64,000 nt of DNA from SSF14 sp037045585 (GTDB lineage Bacteria; Actinomycetota; Acidimicrobiia; Acidimicrobiales; Microtrichaceae): NCBI GenBank assembly GCA_037045585.1, contig JBAOIR010000055.1, positions 1-64,000 of the forward strand. The letters run 5' to 3'. The position numbers and the translations under genes were made by a program. This document shows, piece by piece, positions 55,055 through 62,736 of this stretch (its first letter is position 1; the number at the start of each line of letters is the position of its first letter). The notes below the pieces were generated by a model. The model was not told the DNA's origin, did no database searches, and saw only the letters and a list, made by a program, of their open reading frames with translations.

Positions 55055-55285
55055 TCAGCCGTTGGCGGCGATGGCGGCGGCGTTGTCGAGGGAGGATCGG
55101 ACCTGGTCCATGTCGAGCCCTCGGATCTGGCTGATGAGGTCGTCGATCGCGGCAGCGGCGGCTTCGTAGACGGGTCCGAAGCGCATGCACGGTCCGCACC
55201 ACGATGCCCACCAGTCGACGAGGACGATGCCGTCGGCGGCGACGGTCGCTTCGAAGTTGGTGGCGGTGAGTTCGATGCTGGACAT
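55055..55285 (-). pseudogene. Thioredoxin with its middle deleted
   Basis: 76 aa. The first half is a normal thioredoxin (ELTATNFEATVAADGIVLVDWWASWCGPCMRF, by position 4-36, with active site WCGPC). After PVYEAA the sequence jumps to the last helix (IDDLISQIRGLDMDQVRSSL), in frame. About 55 residues with the central strands and the cis-Pro loop are missing, so it should not fold. Last gene of the persulfide operon. It could reflect a real deletion or an assembly collapse. Confidence 0.65.
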
Positions 55286-55332
55286 GGGATTCCTTCCGGG
55301 GAGGGTGGGGGGTGGAGGTGGGGTGGCCGGGG

Positions 55333-55678
55333 TCAGCTGAAGTCGGCGGGGAGTCGGGCCTCTGCCCAGGCGATGATCCCGCCGGTGACGTTGTGGGCGT
55401 CGATCCCGGCGTCGCGCAGCCGGCGTGTCGCGGGTCGCGGACCGATTGCCGGAGCGGCACATCACGTAGATGGCGTCGTAGTCACGCAGGCTCTCGGGAT
55501 CGACGGCTCCGAGACGTTGGTGGATCGCCCCGGGTGCGTGGCCCGAGGACCACTCTGCTTGCTCACGGACGTCGAGGAGCGCGATGCCGTCGGGTCGGTT
55601 GGCCGCAGTGAGGACGTCGACGCTGGGGAGGGTCTCGTCGGCGGGGTCGGCGTTGGGGGCGCAGGCGTTGCAGCACAT
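55333..55678 (-). CDS. Single-domain rhodanese, one frameshift
   Basis: ~115 aa. N-terminal Cys-rich lead (MCCNACAPNADP), then LLDVREQAEWSSGHAPGAIH, active-site loop VMCRSGNRSA with the persulfide-forming Cys, and after the break near 55430 the tail RLRDAGIDAHNVTGGIIAWAEARL (by position). Length is one base over a multiple of three. It moves sulfane sulfur, probably to or from the CstB-like enzyme encoded 5 bp upstream. Confidence 0.8.
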
Positions 55679-55683
55679 GGTGG

Positions 55684-57081
55684 TCACCTCGTGGTGGCGG
55701 GTTCGGGGTCGGGGTCGATGGCGCAGACGGCGCCGTAGCCGCCGTAGATGTCGGCGACGGTGGCGAAGCCGTGGGAGCGCAGAAGGGACGCGGCGGTGGC
55801 GGATCGGTAGCCGCCGGCGCAGTAGACGATCGTCGGCCGGCTCGGATCGAGGTCGTTCATCCTGTCGAGCAGCTGGGGCAGCGGCAGGTTGATGGCACCG
55901 TCGATGGCGCCGGCCTCGACTTCGCCAGGGTTGCGGACGTCGACGATCTGCAGGTCCGGTTCGGCGAGTCGGCGTTGCTCGACCTCGCTGGCCGTGACGC
56001 GTGGCGCCTGCTCGGCGAGCTCGGGGTGGTCGACGAGGACTCGGTCGATGTCGTGGAGAGCGCCGATGACGTGGTCGAAGCCGATGCGGGCCAGGCGAAT
56101 CCTGGCTTCGTTCTCGCGGCCGGGATCGGTGATCAGGATGACTGTCTGGCCGGGTCGCAGGACGTCGCCGGCGTATTCGGCGAATCGCCCGTCGAGCCCG
56201 ACGTTGATCGCACCACGGAGGTGGCCAGATGCGAAGAGCTCCGCGGATCGACCGTCGATCACGACGGCACCCTCGGCCTGTTGGCGGAGCGTGAGGTCGA
56301 TGTCGAACGCCGGGGTGTCGCGGTGGTCGTCGAGGAGCTCGCGGTCGCGTCGGTTGGAGTCGGCGGCGAAGGCGAAGTAGAGCGGTGCGATCGACTGCCC
56401 CTGGGTAACGGCTTCCACGAATGCGTCCTCGCTCATCGGGGCGAGCGCGTAGTTGGTGCGTCGCTGTTCGCCGATCGTGGACTGGCTGGCCGTTGACAGG
56501 TTCTTGCCGCACGCCGAGCCAGCACCGTGTGCCGGGTAGACGCGTGTTGCGTCCGGAAGTGTCAGGAGCTGGTCGCGGAGCGACCGGTAGAGGCGGCGGG
56601 CGAGCCCGTCGGCGGTCCAGCCGATCGAGGTGAGCAGGTCGGGGCGCCCGACGTCGCCGATGAAGAGCGTGTCGCCGGTGAACACCGCCCACGGGTCGAC
56701 GTCATCGGCGTGTTCCCACACGACGATCGAGATCGACTCGGGGGTGTGGCCGGGGGTGTGGCGGATCTCGAGTCTCACGTCGCCGAGTGACAGTTGCTGG
56801 CCGTGTGCCATCGGGTCGATCGGGAAGTCGGCGTGGGCCTCGTCGCCGAAGGAGATGACCGCGCCGGTCGCGGCAGCGAGCTCGAGGTGGCCCGAGAGGA
56901 AATCGGCATGGAAGTGCGTCTCGAGCACCCGCTCGATGGTGAGACCGAAGTGCTCGGCGTCCTCGACGTACTGGGTGACGTCGCGCTGGGGGTCGATGAC
57001 AACGGCGCGGCCGGTGGTCTCGTCGCCGATGAGGTAGCTGAAGAGCGAGAGGCAACCGAGTTCGTACTGCTTGAAGATCAT
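55684..57081 (-). CDS. cstB: Persulfide dioxygenase-rhodanese, CstB-like
   Basis: 465 aa. Non-haem iron MBL domain (~1-240): ETHFHADFLSGHLELA, TPGHTPESISIV, FTGDTLFIGDVGRPD, VYPAHGAGSACG. A first rhodanese-like domain (~265-350) lacks the active Cys (ILITDPGRENEA). A second (~365-455) has it in VYCAGGYRSATAA. This MBL, dead rhodanese, live rhodanese order is that of CstB, which oxidises persulfides to thiosulfate/sulfite. It lies in an operon with a CstR-like repressor. Confidence 0.9.
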   Translation of the reverse strand: MIFKQYELGCLSLFSYLIGDETTGRAVVIDPQRDVTQYVEDAEHFGLTIERVLETHFHADFLSGHLELAAATGAVISFGDEAHADFPIDPMAHGQQLSLGDVRLEIRHTPGHTPESISIVVWEHADDVDPWAVFTGDTLFIGDVGRPDLLTSIGWTADGLARRLYRSLRDQLLTLPDATRVYPAHGAGSACGKNLSTASQSTIGEQRRTNYALAPMSEDAFVEAVTQGQSIAPLYFAFAADSNRRDRELLDDHRDTPAFDIDLTLRQQAEGAVVIDGRSAELFASGHLRGAINVGLDGRFAEYAGDVLRPGQTVILITDPGRENEARIRLARIGFDHVIGALHDIDRVLVDHPELAEQAPRVTASEVEQRRLAEPDLQIVDVRNPGEVEAGAIDGAINLPLPQLLDRMNDLDPSRPTIVYCAGGYRSATAASLLRSHGFATVADIYGGYGAVCAIDPDPEPATTR

Positions 57082-57127
57082 GGTGATTCCTTGGTGGGCA
57101 GGTCGGTGGGTGGTCGGGCGGGGCGGA

Positions 57128-57424
57128 TCAGGCGAGTTTCAGGAACATCTTCTGGACGTCGGCGAGCTCGTAGCCGGCGGCGGCCGACCGGTCGGGGTGT
57201 TGGACGCACCAGGTGAGACCGGCGGAGACGAGGTGGAACCCGACCTGTTCGAGCGCCTTGGTCGCGGCGGCGATCTGCGTGACGAGCTCCCGGCAGTCGC
57301 GTCCGTCGGTGAGCATCTGCTGGATCCCGCGGACCTGGCCCTCGATGCGGCGCAGTCGGTGGTGGAGGTCGGCGAGCGTCGTGTCGTCGAAGTCGATGCC
57401 GTGGTGGGTGGGCGTCTCGTCCAT
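57128..57424 (-). CDS. cstR: CsoR-family repressor, CstR-like, second copy
   Basis: 98 aa from ATG 57424; the frame is open further upstream, but that stretch is promoter. HRLRRIEGQVRGIQQMLTDGRDC and GLTWCVQHPDRSAAAGYELADVQKMFLKLA (by position) are nearly the same as in the copy at 17345-17650. It has the same two Cys and lacks the CsoR His four residues before the second one. First gene of the persulfide operon; two operator-like sites lie between it and TauE. Confidence 0.87.
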   Translation of the reverse strand: MDETPTHHGIDFDDTTLADLHHRLRRIEGQVRGIQQMLTDGRDCRELVTQIAAATKALEQVGFHLVSAGLTWCVQHPDRSAAAGYELADVQKMFLKLA

Positions 57425-57440
57425 GCCCTCACCATACAGG

Positions 57441-57476
57441 TACCCCGGGGGGTATGCAAGGGTACCCCCTAGGGTA
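57441..57476. promoter_or_regulatory. Two CstR-type operators between cstR and tauE
   Basis: TACCC-CGGG-GGGTA at 57441-57454 and TACCC-CCTA-GGGTA at 57463-57476, 22 bp apart start to start, two helical turns on the same face. They lie within 55 bp of the divergent CstR (57424) and TauE (57489) starts, so both genes should respond together. Confidence 0.8.
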
Positions 57477-57488
57477 TATGGTGGAACC

Positions 57489-58238
57489 ATGAAGTTCTTG
57501 GAGTACGTGCTCGCCGGGCTCGGCGTGGGTGTGGTGTTCGGCCTGTTCGGCGCCGGCGGGTCGGCCTTCGCCACCCCGGTCCTCGCCGTCCTCGGCGTCC
57601 CCGGTCTCCTCGCTGTGGCGTCGCCGCTGCCGGCGATGGTCCCGGCAGCGTTCGTCAGCGCCCGCCGCTACTTGAAGGCCGGGAACCTCGATCGCCGGGT
57701 TGCCCGACTCGCGATCGGTGGCGGTGTGCCGGGCACGCTGCTCGGGGCGTTGGCGTCCCAACTCGTCGGCGGCAACGGCCTCTTGATCCTGTCCGGTGTC
57801 CTGCTGTTGGGGATCGGGGCGCGGATGCTGGTCCGCGACCGTGTCGGCGCGGCGGAACGCGCCGCGGGTCGCCGGGAACGTACGGGTGTCGTCGTCGGAT
57901 CGGCATTCGGCGTCGGACTCCTCACCGGACTGCTCGCCAACGGCGGCGGATTCCTCCTCGTGCCGGTCTTCGTGCTGGTCCTCGGTCTGACCGCGGCCGA
58001 GGCGGCGGGAACATCGATGGTCGTCGTGGGGGTCCTGACCATTCCCACCCTCGCCAGTCACTGGGCGCTCGGCCACATCGACTGGACGGTCGCCTCCGGT
58101 TTCGCCCTCGGGCTCATCCCGGCGTCGCTGGTGGGGGCCCGCCTGGCGCAGAAGGTCTCGTCCGCCCAGTCGCGATTGGCCTTCGGGACGATGCTGATCG
58201 TGTTCTCGGTCTGGTTCCTGATCCGTCAACTCACCTGA
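57489..58238 (+). CDS. TauE/SafE-family sulfite/anion exporter
   Basis: 249 aa, seven to eight helices. GVGVVFGLFGAGGSAFATPVL at the start and GLLTGLLANGGGFLLVPVFV in the second half are the paired family motifs. The next helices are SMVVVGVLTIPTLASHW and SGFALGLIPASLVGARLA. In cst operons a TauE protein exports sulfite or related sulfur anions made by CstB; position and operators support that role here. Confidence 0.88.
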   Translation: MKFLEYVLAGLGVGVVFGLFGAGGSAFATPVLAVLGVPGLLAVASPLPAMVPAAFVSARRYLKAGNLDRRVARLAIGGGVPGTLLGALASQLVGGNGLLILSGVLLLGIGARMLVRDRVGAAERAAGRRERTGVVVGSAFGVGLLTGLLANGGGFLLVPVFVLVLGLTAAEAAGTSMVVVGVLTIPTLASHWALGHIDWTVASGFALGLIPASLVGARLAQKVSSAQSRLAFGTMLIVFSVWFLIRQLT

Positions 58239-58242
58239 CACG

Positions 58243-58256
58243 TACCCCACGGGGTA
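58243..58256. promoter_or_regulatory. CstR-type operator upstream of the AhpD-like gene
   Basis: TACCC-CACG-GGGTA, 67 bp before the start at 58323. Same half-sites and spacing as the others; it would add the AhpD-like and DUF2202 genes to the regulon. Confidence 0.7.
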
Positions 58257-58322
58257 TGACTTCGGACCCTGCCGCCGGCGCGGTTCGCCTCGTACCGTTA
58301 CATCGATCACTCACAGAGGAGC

Positions 58323-58679
58323 ATGAACATGGGCCACTACCGAGACGTCGCCGCCGACCTGCGGATCCCGACCAAAACCCTTCGCACCGCCAGCCCCGAC
58401 GTGTGGGCCGGCTTCGGCGCACTCCACCAGGCAGCGGTCGCCGACGGCGTGTTGCCGGCCAAGGTCAAGGAGCTGATGGCACTCGCCATCGCCGTCGTGA
58501 AACAGTGCGACGGCTGTATCGCCTACCACGCCAAGGCCGCTGTCGCCCGAGGCGCAACGGCCGAGGAATGTGCGGAGGCGCTCGGAGTTGCCCTCCTGAT
58601 GGACGGAGGCACAGCGTCGGTCTACGGGCCCCGGGCGTTTGCGGCGTTCCACGAGTTCGCCGGCACCGAGTCGTCGTGA
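58323..58679 (+). CDS. AhpD-like carboxymuconolactone decarboxylase family protein
   Basis: 118 aa. ALHQAAVADGVLPAKVKELMALAIAVVKQ, then CDGCIAYHAKAA with the CxxCxxxH active site of AhpD-type peroxidases, and AEECAEALGVALLMDGG (positions ~30-100). These proteins reduce peroxides or act as thiol-disulfide partners; in a CstR-type regulon a persulfide or oxidative-stress task is plausible. Starts at 58323 or 58329. Overlaps the DUF2202 gene (GTGA). Confidence 0.85.
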   Translation: MNMGHYRDVAADLRIPTKTLRTASPDVWAGFGALHQAAVADGVLPAKVKELMALAIAVVKQCDGCIAYHAKAAVARGATAEECAEALGVALLMDGGTASVYGPRAFAAFHEFAGTESS

Positions 58680-59365
58680 ACCGGATCCGTCACCGCATCG
58701 TGTTCTCGGTGCTGGTACTCGCTGTCGTCGGGCTCACCGCCTGCTCGTCGAACAAGGGCTCGGGCGCCGGCCGGAACGGTGACGACGGCGTCACCGAACT
58801 GGCCGGCTCTGACGTTGCAGCGCGACTCGATTCGATTCCTGCGGGACGCCCCGGTGCGGAAGACGTCGCCGGGCTGGTGCGGATGCGCGAGGAGGAGCTC
58901 CTCGCCCGCGACCTCTATCTGGCCCTCGGTGATCGATGGGGGACGAAGATCTTCGCCAATATCTCGTCGGCAGAACAGACTCACACCGACGCGGTGAAGG
59001 CGCTCCTCGATCGCTCTGCCATCGCCGATCCTGCGGCGGATCACACCTCGGGAAGGTTCACCGATCCCGAACTGCAGTCGCTCTACTCGTCACTCCTCGC
59101 CGAGGGCAGCCGTTCGCTCGTCGACGCCCTCACCGTGGGAGCGACGGTGGAAGAGCTCGACCTTGCCGATCTCGCCGCCCGTGCGACCGACATCCCCGAC
59201 ATCGCGTGGGTCTACGCCAACCTCGAACGTGGGTCGCGAAACCACCTGCGGGCCTTCGTCAGACAACTCGGTCGAAATGGGGCCGGCTTCACGCCGAGCT
59301 ACGTCGCGCAGAGCGACTTCGACTCGATCATCTCGAGCGACATGGAACGCGGCTCGGGCACGTAG
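58676..59365 (+). CDS. DUF2202 ferritin-like lipoprotein
   Basis: 229 aa from GTG 58676. Signal with lipobox GLTACSS (Cys ~22). The mature part holds a four-helix, ferritin-like DUF2202 domain with Glu/His-rich helices: MREEELLARDLYLALGDRWG, IFANISSAEQTHTDAVKALL, and LERGSRNHLRAFVRQL (by position ~65-205). Exxx...ExxH-like spacing suggests a di-metal site. It is an extracytoplasmic lipoprotein; role unknown. Confidence 0.82.
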   Translation: MNRIRHRIVFSVLVLAVVGLTACSSNKGSGAGRNGDDGVTELAGSDVAARLDSIPAGRPGAEDVAGLVRMREEELLARDLYLALGDRWGTKIFANISSAEQTHTDAVKALLDRSAIADPAADHTSGRFTDPELQSLYSSLLAEGSRSLVDALTVGATVEELDLADLAARATDIPDIAWVYANLERGSRNHLRAFVRQLGRNGAGFTPSYVAQSDFDSIISSDMERGSGT

Positions 59366-59401
59366 TCGCAGCTCGGCGACGATCGCTCTCCGACGTGCCC
59401 C

Positions 59402-60166
59402 TCAGTAGGGCGGTCGTCCGAGCGTCGCCGTGACGAGGTGTGTGAGCCGCTCGGCGACGGGTGGGGGAACGACGGAGTCGGCGTCTCGAAGTTCGCCGAT
59501 GGCGTCGTGCACCCCGACGAGTGCGGCGTACAGCGGTGGGCACGTCGGGCAGGCTTCGAGGTGTGCCTCGACGATCCGAGCGGTGTCGGTCGGCAGGGCG
59601 CCGTCGAGGTAGTCCGAGACGTGTTGGCGGGCGTCCCAACAGCGCATGGGCACTCCTTTGAGAGCGTGGCGGCGCTCGGCGCCGGCGGCGAGTGAGGAGA
59701 CGAGCGCCATTCGACCTCGCCGGAGCCGCTGCTTCGCCGCCGGGAGGCCGAGGCCCTCGAGATCGGCGATCTCCTGCACCGTCCACTGCTCGACGTCGTG
59801 CAGCAGCACGGCGCTGCGGTAGATGAACGGCAAGCGTGCGAGGGCGTCCTCGAGTTCATCGCGGGTTGCGGCGCGGTCGATGACGTCGGCGGGGTCGACG
59901 GTGTACTCGTCGTCGTGCCACTGGATCTCGACGTCCTCGACCACGACCTCGCGGTCCGATCGCCGGGCCCGATCGATGGCCAGGTTGCGCAGGATCTGCT
60001 TGAGCCAACCGCCGAGCGATGCGTCGGCCCGATGTTGCTGCTGGCGTTCGATGGCTCGGATCAGCGTGTCCTGCGTGAGGTCTGCGGCGAGGTCCTCACT
60101 GCGGACGAGCCCGAGGGCGAACCGGTAGAGCGACGGGATCTCCGCTGCCAGATCGTCAGGCGTCAT
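59402..60166 (-). CDS. ECF sigma factor fused to a zinc-finger anti-sigma-like domain
   Basis: 254 aa in one frame from ATG 60166. Region 2 (FALGLVRSEDLAADLTQDTLIRAIERQ, ~15-40) and region 4 (RDELEDALARLPFIYRSAVLLHDVEQWTVQEIADLEGLGLPAAKQRLRRGR, by position ~100-150). The linker then passes without a stop into MRCWDARQHVSDYLDG and HLEACPTC, the Hx3Cx2C of zf-HC2 anti-sigma domains. No membrane segment follows. Sigma and its zinc-binding inhibitor or sensor are thus one protein, which should make it a redox- or zinc-responsive sigma. Placed beside the persulfide genes. Confidence 0.85.
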   Translation of the reverse strand: MTPDDLAAEIPSLYRFALGLVRSEDLAADLTQDTLIRAIERQQQHRADASLGGWLKQILRNLAIDRARRSDREVVVEDVEIQWHDDEYTVDPADVIDRAATRDELEDALARLPFIYRSAVLLHDVEQWTVQEIADLEGLGLPAAKQRLRRGRMALVSSLAAGAERRHALKGVPMRCWDARQHVSDYLDGALPTDTARIVEAHLEACPTCPPLYAALVGVHDAIGELRDADSVVPPPVAERLTHLVTATLGRPPY

Positions 60167-60186
60167 CGTGTCCGTCTCCCTGCCCG

Positions 60187-60411
60187 TCACGGCCGCGCTG
60201 CGACGTGCTCCTTCGAGCTGTCTCGACGGGTGGACAGGTGGGCGATCGCGTAGAGGGGACACCAGCCGACAACTCCGGTGAGCAGCGGAACGAAGCCGAC
60301 GATCTTGAACACCGTGCCGAGGGTGCCGCTCACGACCTCGCCCCACCCCAACGCGAGCAGGATGATTCCTGCAACGATCCTGACGACCCGATCGATGGTT
60401 CCTTCGTTCAT
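60187..60411 (-). CDS. DUF2892 (YgaP-type) inner-membrane protein
   Basis: 74 aa, two membrane helices (IVAGIILLALGWGEVVSG, VFKIVGFVPLLTGVVGWCPLYAI). The ending GWCPLYAI is the signature of DUF2892, usually linked to rhodanese domains in sulfur-handling proteins. Starts at ATG 60411. Lies 20 bp upstream of the sigma gene on the same strand, so co-transcription is likely. Confidence 0.85.
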   Translation of the reverse strand: MNEGTIDRVVRIVAGIILLALGWGEVVSGTLGTVFKIVGFVPLLTGVVGWCPLYAIAHLSTRRDSSKEHVAARP

Positions 60412-60557
60412 GACGTTCTCCTTGGTCAGACGTGTTCGCCGGAAGGTGACGAACAGACACCCTTGAGACGATCGAACGGCGGGAATGGATACATGCCCGC
60501 ACCGCAGAACGTCGGGGGAGCTGCGGGCGCGACGCGTGGGGGCGTCGACCGGGGTTG

Positions 60558-60719
60558 TCAGGCGAGCGTGAGGAACGTCTTCTGGACGTCGGCCAGCTCG
60601 CAGCCTGCGTCGGCCGAGCGCGACGGGTCCTCCGGGCACCACGTCAGTCCGGCGGCGACGAGGGTCTCCTCGGGAAGGTCCATGGTTGCCGTGGAGGAGG
60701 TTGGCTGCTGAGCGCTCAT
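60558..60719 (-). pseudogene. CstR-like third copy with its central 48 residues deleted
   Basis: 53 aa. The start (TATMDLPEET) and the end (LVAAGLTWCPEDPSRSADAG.. ADVQKTFLTLA) match the copy at 17345-17650. The block from helix 1 to the first Cys and helix 2, including all DNA-binding residues, is gone, in frame. It still has the second Cys and an additional one. It cannot repress as such. It keeps a normal promoter with a CstR-type operator. Confidence 0.7.
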
Positions 60720-60735
60720 GGATGGAGTGTAGGGG

Positions 60736-60749
60736 TACCCTCGGGGGTA
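60736..60749. promoter_or_regulatory. CstR-type operator between the deleted cstR and the TlpA-like gene
   Basis: TACCC-TCGG-GGGTA (extended by GG/CC to a longer palindrome), 17 bp from the CstR remnant start and 57 bp from the TlpA-like start, the same geometry as at 17667. Confidence 0.75.
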
Positions 60750-60805
60750 CCAGTGGTGTCGGACGCGTCCCGCGCCCGACCACCTGTCGTCGAAAGGCCC
60801 TTCGT

Positions 60806-61369
60806 ATGTCCTCCCCGGTCCGCCCCCGACGCGTCGTCGTCGTTCTCGCTGCGTTCGGCAGCCTTCTGGTGGCCGCCTGCGGTACCGATTCGACGACGAA
60901 GGGGCAGGCCTCGTCAACAGCAGCGGATACCAGCGACGCGACGTGGACCGAACTCCAACTCACCGACGTGGCCGGCGAGTCGTTTGCGATCTCCGATCTG
61001 GCGGGCCGGCCGGTGTTCGTCGAGAACTTCGCGACGTGGTGTTCGAACTGCCTCCGTCAACTCGGTGACACCCAGAAGGCAGCAGCGGCCGCCGGCGACT
61101 CGGCGGTGTTCCTGGCACTGAGCGTCGAGACCGATCTCGATGCTGCGACCGTGGCGGACTATGCCGAGAAGAACGGCTTCGACGACATCCGTTTCGCCGT
61201 GATGACCCCGGAATTCCTCGCGGCGATGAGCGACGCGTTCGGCACGACGGCGTTGAACCCTCCGAGCACCCCGAAGGTGCTGGTCGACGCGTCGGGAGCG
61301 CCCGGCGAGATGGTGACCGGGTTCGAGAGCCCATCGGAGATCGGCGCGAAGGTCGCTGCCACGACGTGA
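60806..61369 (+). CDS. TlpA/ResA-like thioredoxin lipoprotein
   Basis: 187 aa from ATG 60806. Signal with lipobox LLVAACG (Cys ~24), a short linker, then a thioredoxin fold: LTDVAGESFAISDLAGRPV, active site ENFATWCSNCLRQ (CxxC), and the cis-Pro region NPPSTPKVLVDASG. It acts outside the membrane as a disulfide reductase. The CcdA-like gene starts on its stop (GTGA), giving it electrons. Preceded by a CstR-type operator. Confidence 0.88.
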   Translation: MSSPVRPRRVVVVLAAFGSLLVAACGTDSTTKGQASSTAADTSDATWTELQLTDVAGESFAISDLAGRPVFVENFATWCSNCLRQLGDTQKAAAAAGDSAVFLALSVETDLDAATVADYAEKNGFDDIRFAVMTPEFLAAMSDAFGTTALNPPSTPKVLVDASGAPGEMVTGFESPSEIGAKVAATT

Positions 61370-62032
61370 GCGAGTACGTCGAGGCGTTCCTCCTCGGTAA
61401 CGCCGCGATCCTCGGCAACGTCTGCATGCTGCCGCTCTACCCCGGGCTGTTCGTGCTGTTGGCCGACCGGGCCGAGCGCGGCGACGTCGCCGCGGTCGCT
61501 TCGCTGGCTGGGAGTGCTCGTGCTCGCCGGAGTCCTGAGTGCCATGGTCGCCGTCGGCGGACTGTTGTACGCCGTGAGCACCTCGTTCGCGGAAGTGCTG
61601 CCGTACGCGTTGCCGGTCATGTACGGCCTGGTGCTCGTTCTCGGGATCGCCATGTTGGCGGACCGGAACCCGTTGGCCCGAGTCGCCACCAGTGAGGTGC
61701 CGATACTCCGCAATCCGGTCGCCGGTGCCTACGTGTACGGCTTGGCCCTCGGGCCACTGACCCTGCCGTGTACCGGCCCGCTGATCATCTCGGCGTTCGT
61801 GCTGGGTGGTGTGAGGGGTGGCGGTGCACTTGCCGACGGCCTCGTGTACTTCCTGTGCTTCGGCGTGGGGTTCGGCTGGCCGCTCGTCCTGCTCCCGATG
61901 CTGGCGGCGCCGATGCAGCGCCGGCTCACGGGGCTGCTCACCAGGAACCATCGTCTGATCACCGTCGTGTCGGGTGTGCTGCTCGTCGGCGTCGCGGTGT
62001 TGGGCTGGTACTACGACATTCGTCCGAGCTGA
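61366..62032 (+). CDS. CcdA/DsbD-type membrane thiol-electron transporter, one frameshift
   Basis: ~222 aa, six helices. LLGNAAILGNVCMLPLYPG carries the first conserved Cys; GPLTLPCTGPLIISAFVLG carries the second. A single extra base near 61500 breaks the frame; the other frame resumes as VLVLAGVLSAMVAVGG. It moves reducing power from cytoplasmic thioredoxin to the TlpA-like lipoprotein encoded upstream. Confidence 0.83.
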
Positions 62033-62058
62033 CCGGGTCGCGTCTGCTTGCCGAGAAG

Positions 62059-62073
62059 TGCACATGATGTACA
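62059..62073. promoter_or_regulatory. Imperfect palindrome before the TetR gene
   Basis: TGCACATGATGTACA, 24 bp upstream of the TetR start; half-sites TGCAC/GTACA differ at one position. A plausible autoregulatory operator. Confidence 0.35.
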
Positions 62074-62097
62074 GTTTCCGTCGGGAGGCGGCGACGG

Positions 62098-62736
62098 GTG
62101 GATGCGGCAACACGAACCGGCAAGCGGGCGTACCTCCGTCCGCACGATCGACGCCGCCAGTTGCTCGATGCGGCATCACGATTGTTCGACCGCGGCGGCC
62201 TCACCGCGATCACGATGGTCGCGGTGGCCTCGGAGGCGGGGGCCAGCCGCCGGCTCGTGTACGACCACTTCGATGACCTCGCGTCCTTGTACGAGGCCTT
62301 CTTCGAGGACCGGGTCGCCCGCTACGTCGCAGCGGTCGACAGCGGTATCCGTTCCGGAGACGGTGACACACTTGCGTCGGTCCTCGGCGCCTTCGGTCAG
62401 TTGCTCGCCGTCCCCGCCGATGACCTCCGGGCCATTCGACTGGTGATCGCGGACACCGGCATCCACGAACTCGACCGAGCCCGCCTCCGGCTCCGCTCGC
62501 ACCTCGAGGAGCGGTGGCTCCCGGCGATGGAGCAACCCGACATCGACCGTGATCTCGCCGCCGCGGTGCTGTGGTCCGTGATGGACGGTCTCGTGGGTCT
62601 CGCAGCCCGCGCCGCCAACGGCGAGATCCCCGCCGACACCGCGACCGCACTCGCCGGAGCGCTCGTCGCGCGGCTTCCCGCCGCAGTCGCTGAGACACAG
62701 AGATCGATCAACCAACAACGAGGAGCTCTCCGATGA
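62098..62736 (+). CDS. TetR-family regulator
   Basis: 212 aa from GTG 62098. HTH at ~20-65 (RRQLLDAASRLFDRGGLTAI, GASRRLVYDHFDDLASLYEAFF by position). C-terminal ligand domain helical, no family named. It overlaps the lipoprotein gene (ATGA), so the pair is co-expressed and the lipoprotein is probably its target. Confidence 0.88.
   Translation: MDAATRTGKRAYLRPHDRRRQLLDAASRLFDRGGLTAITMVAVASEAGASRRLVYDHFDDLASLYEAFFEDRVARYVAAVDSGIRSGDGDTLASVLGAFGQLLAVPADDLRAIRLVIADTGIHELDRARLRLRSHLEERWLPAMEQPDIDRDLAAAVLWSVMDGLVGLAARAANGEIPADTATALAGALVARLPAAVAETQRSINQQRGALR

Noticed and set aside
57425..57574. Longer N-terminus for the second CstR
   Set aside because: The extension would read through both operators into the TauE start; the first copy has no such extension.
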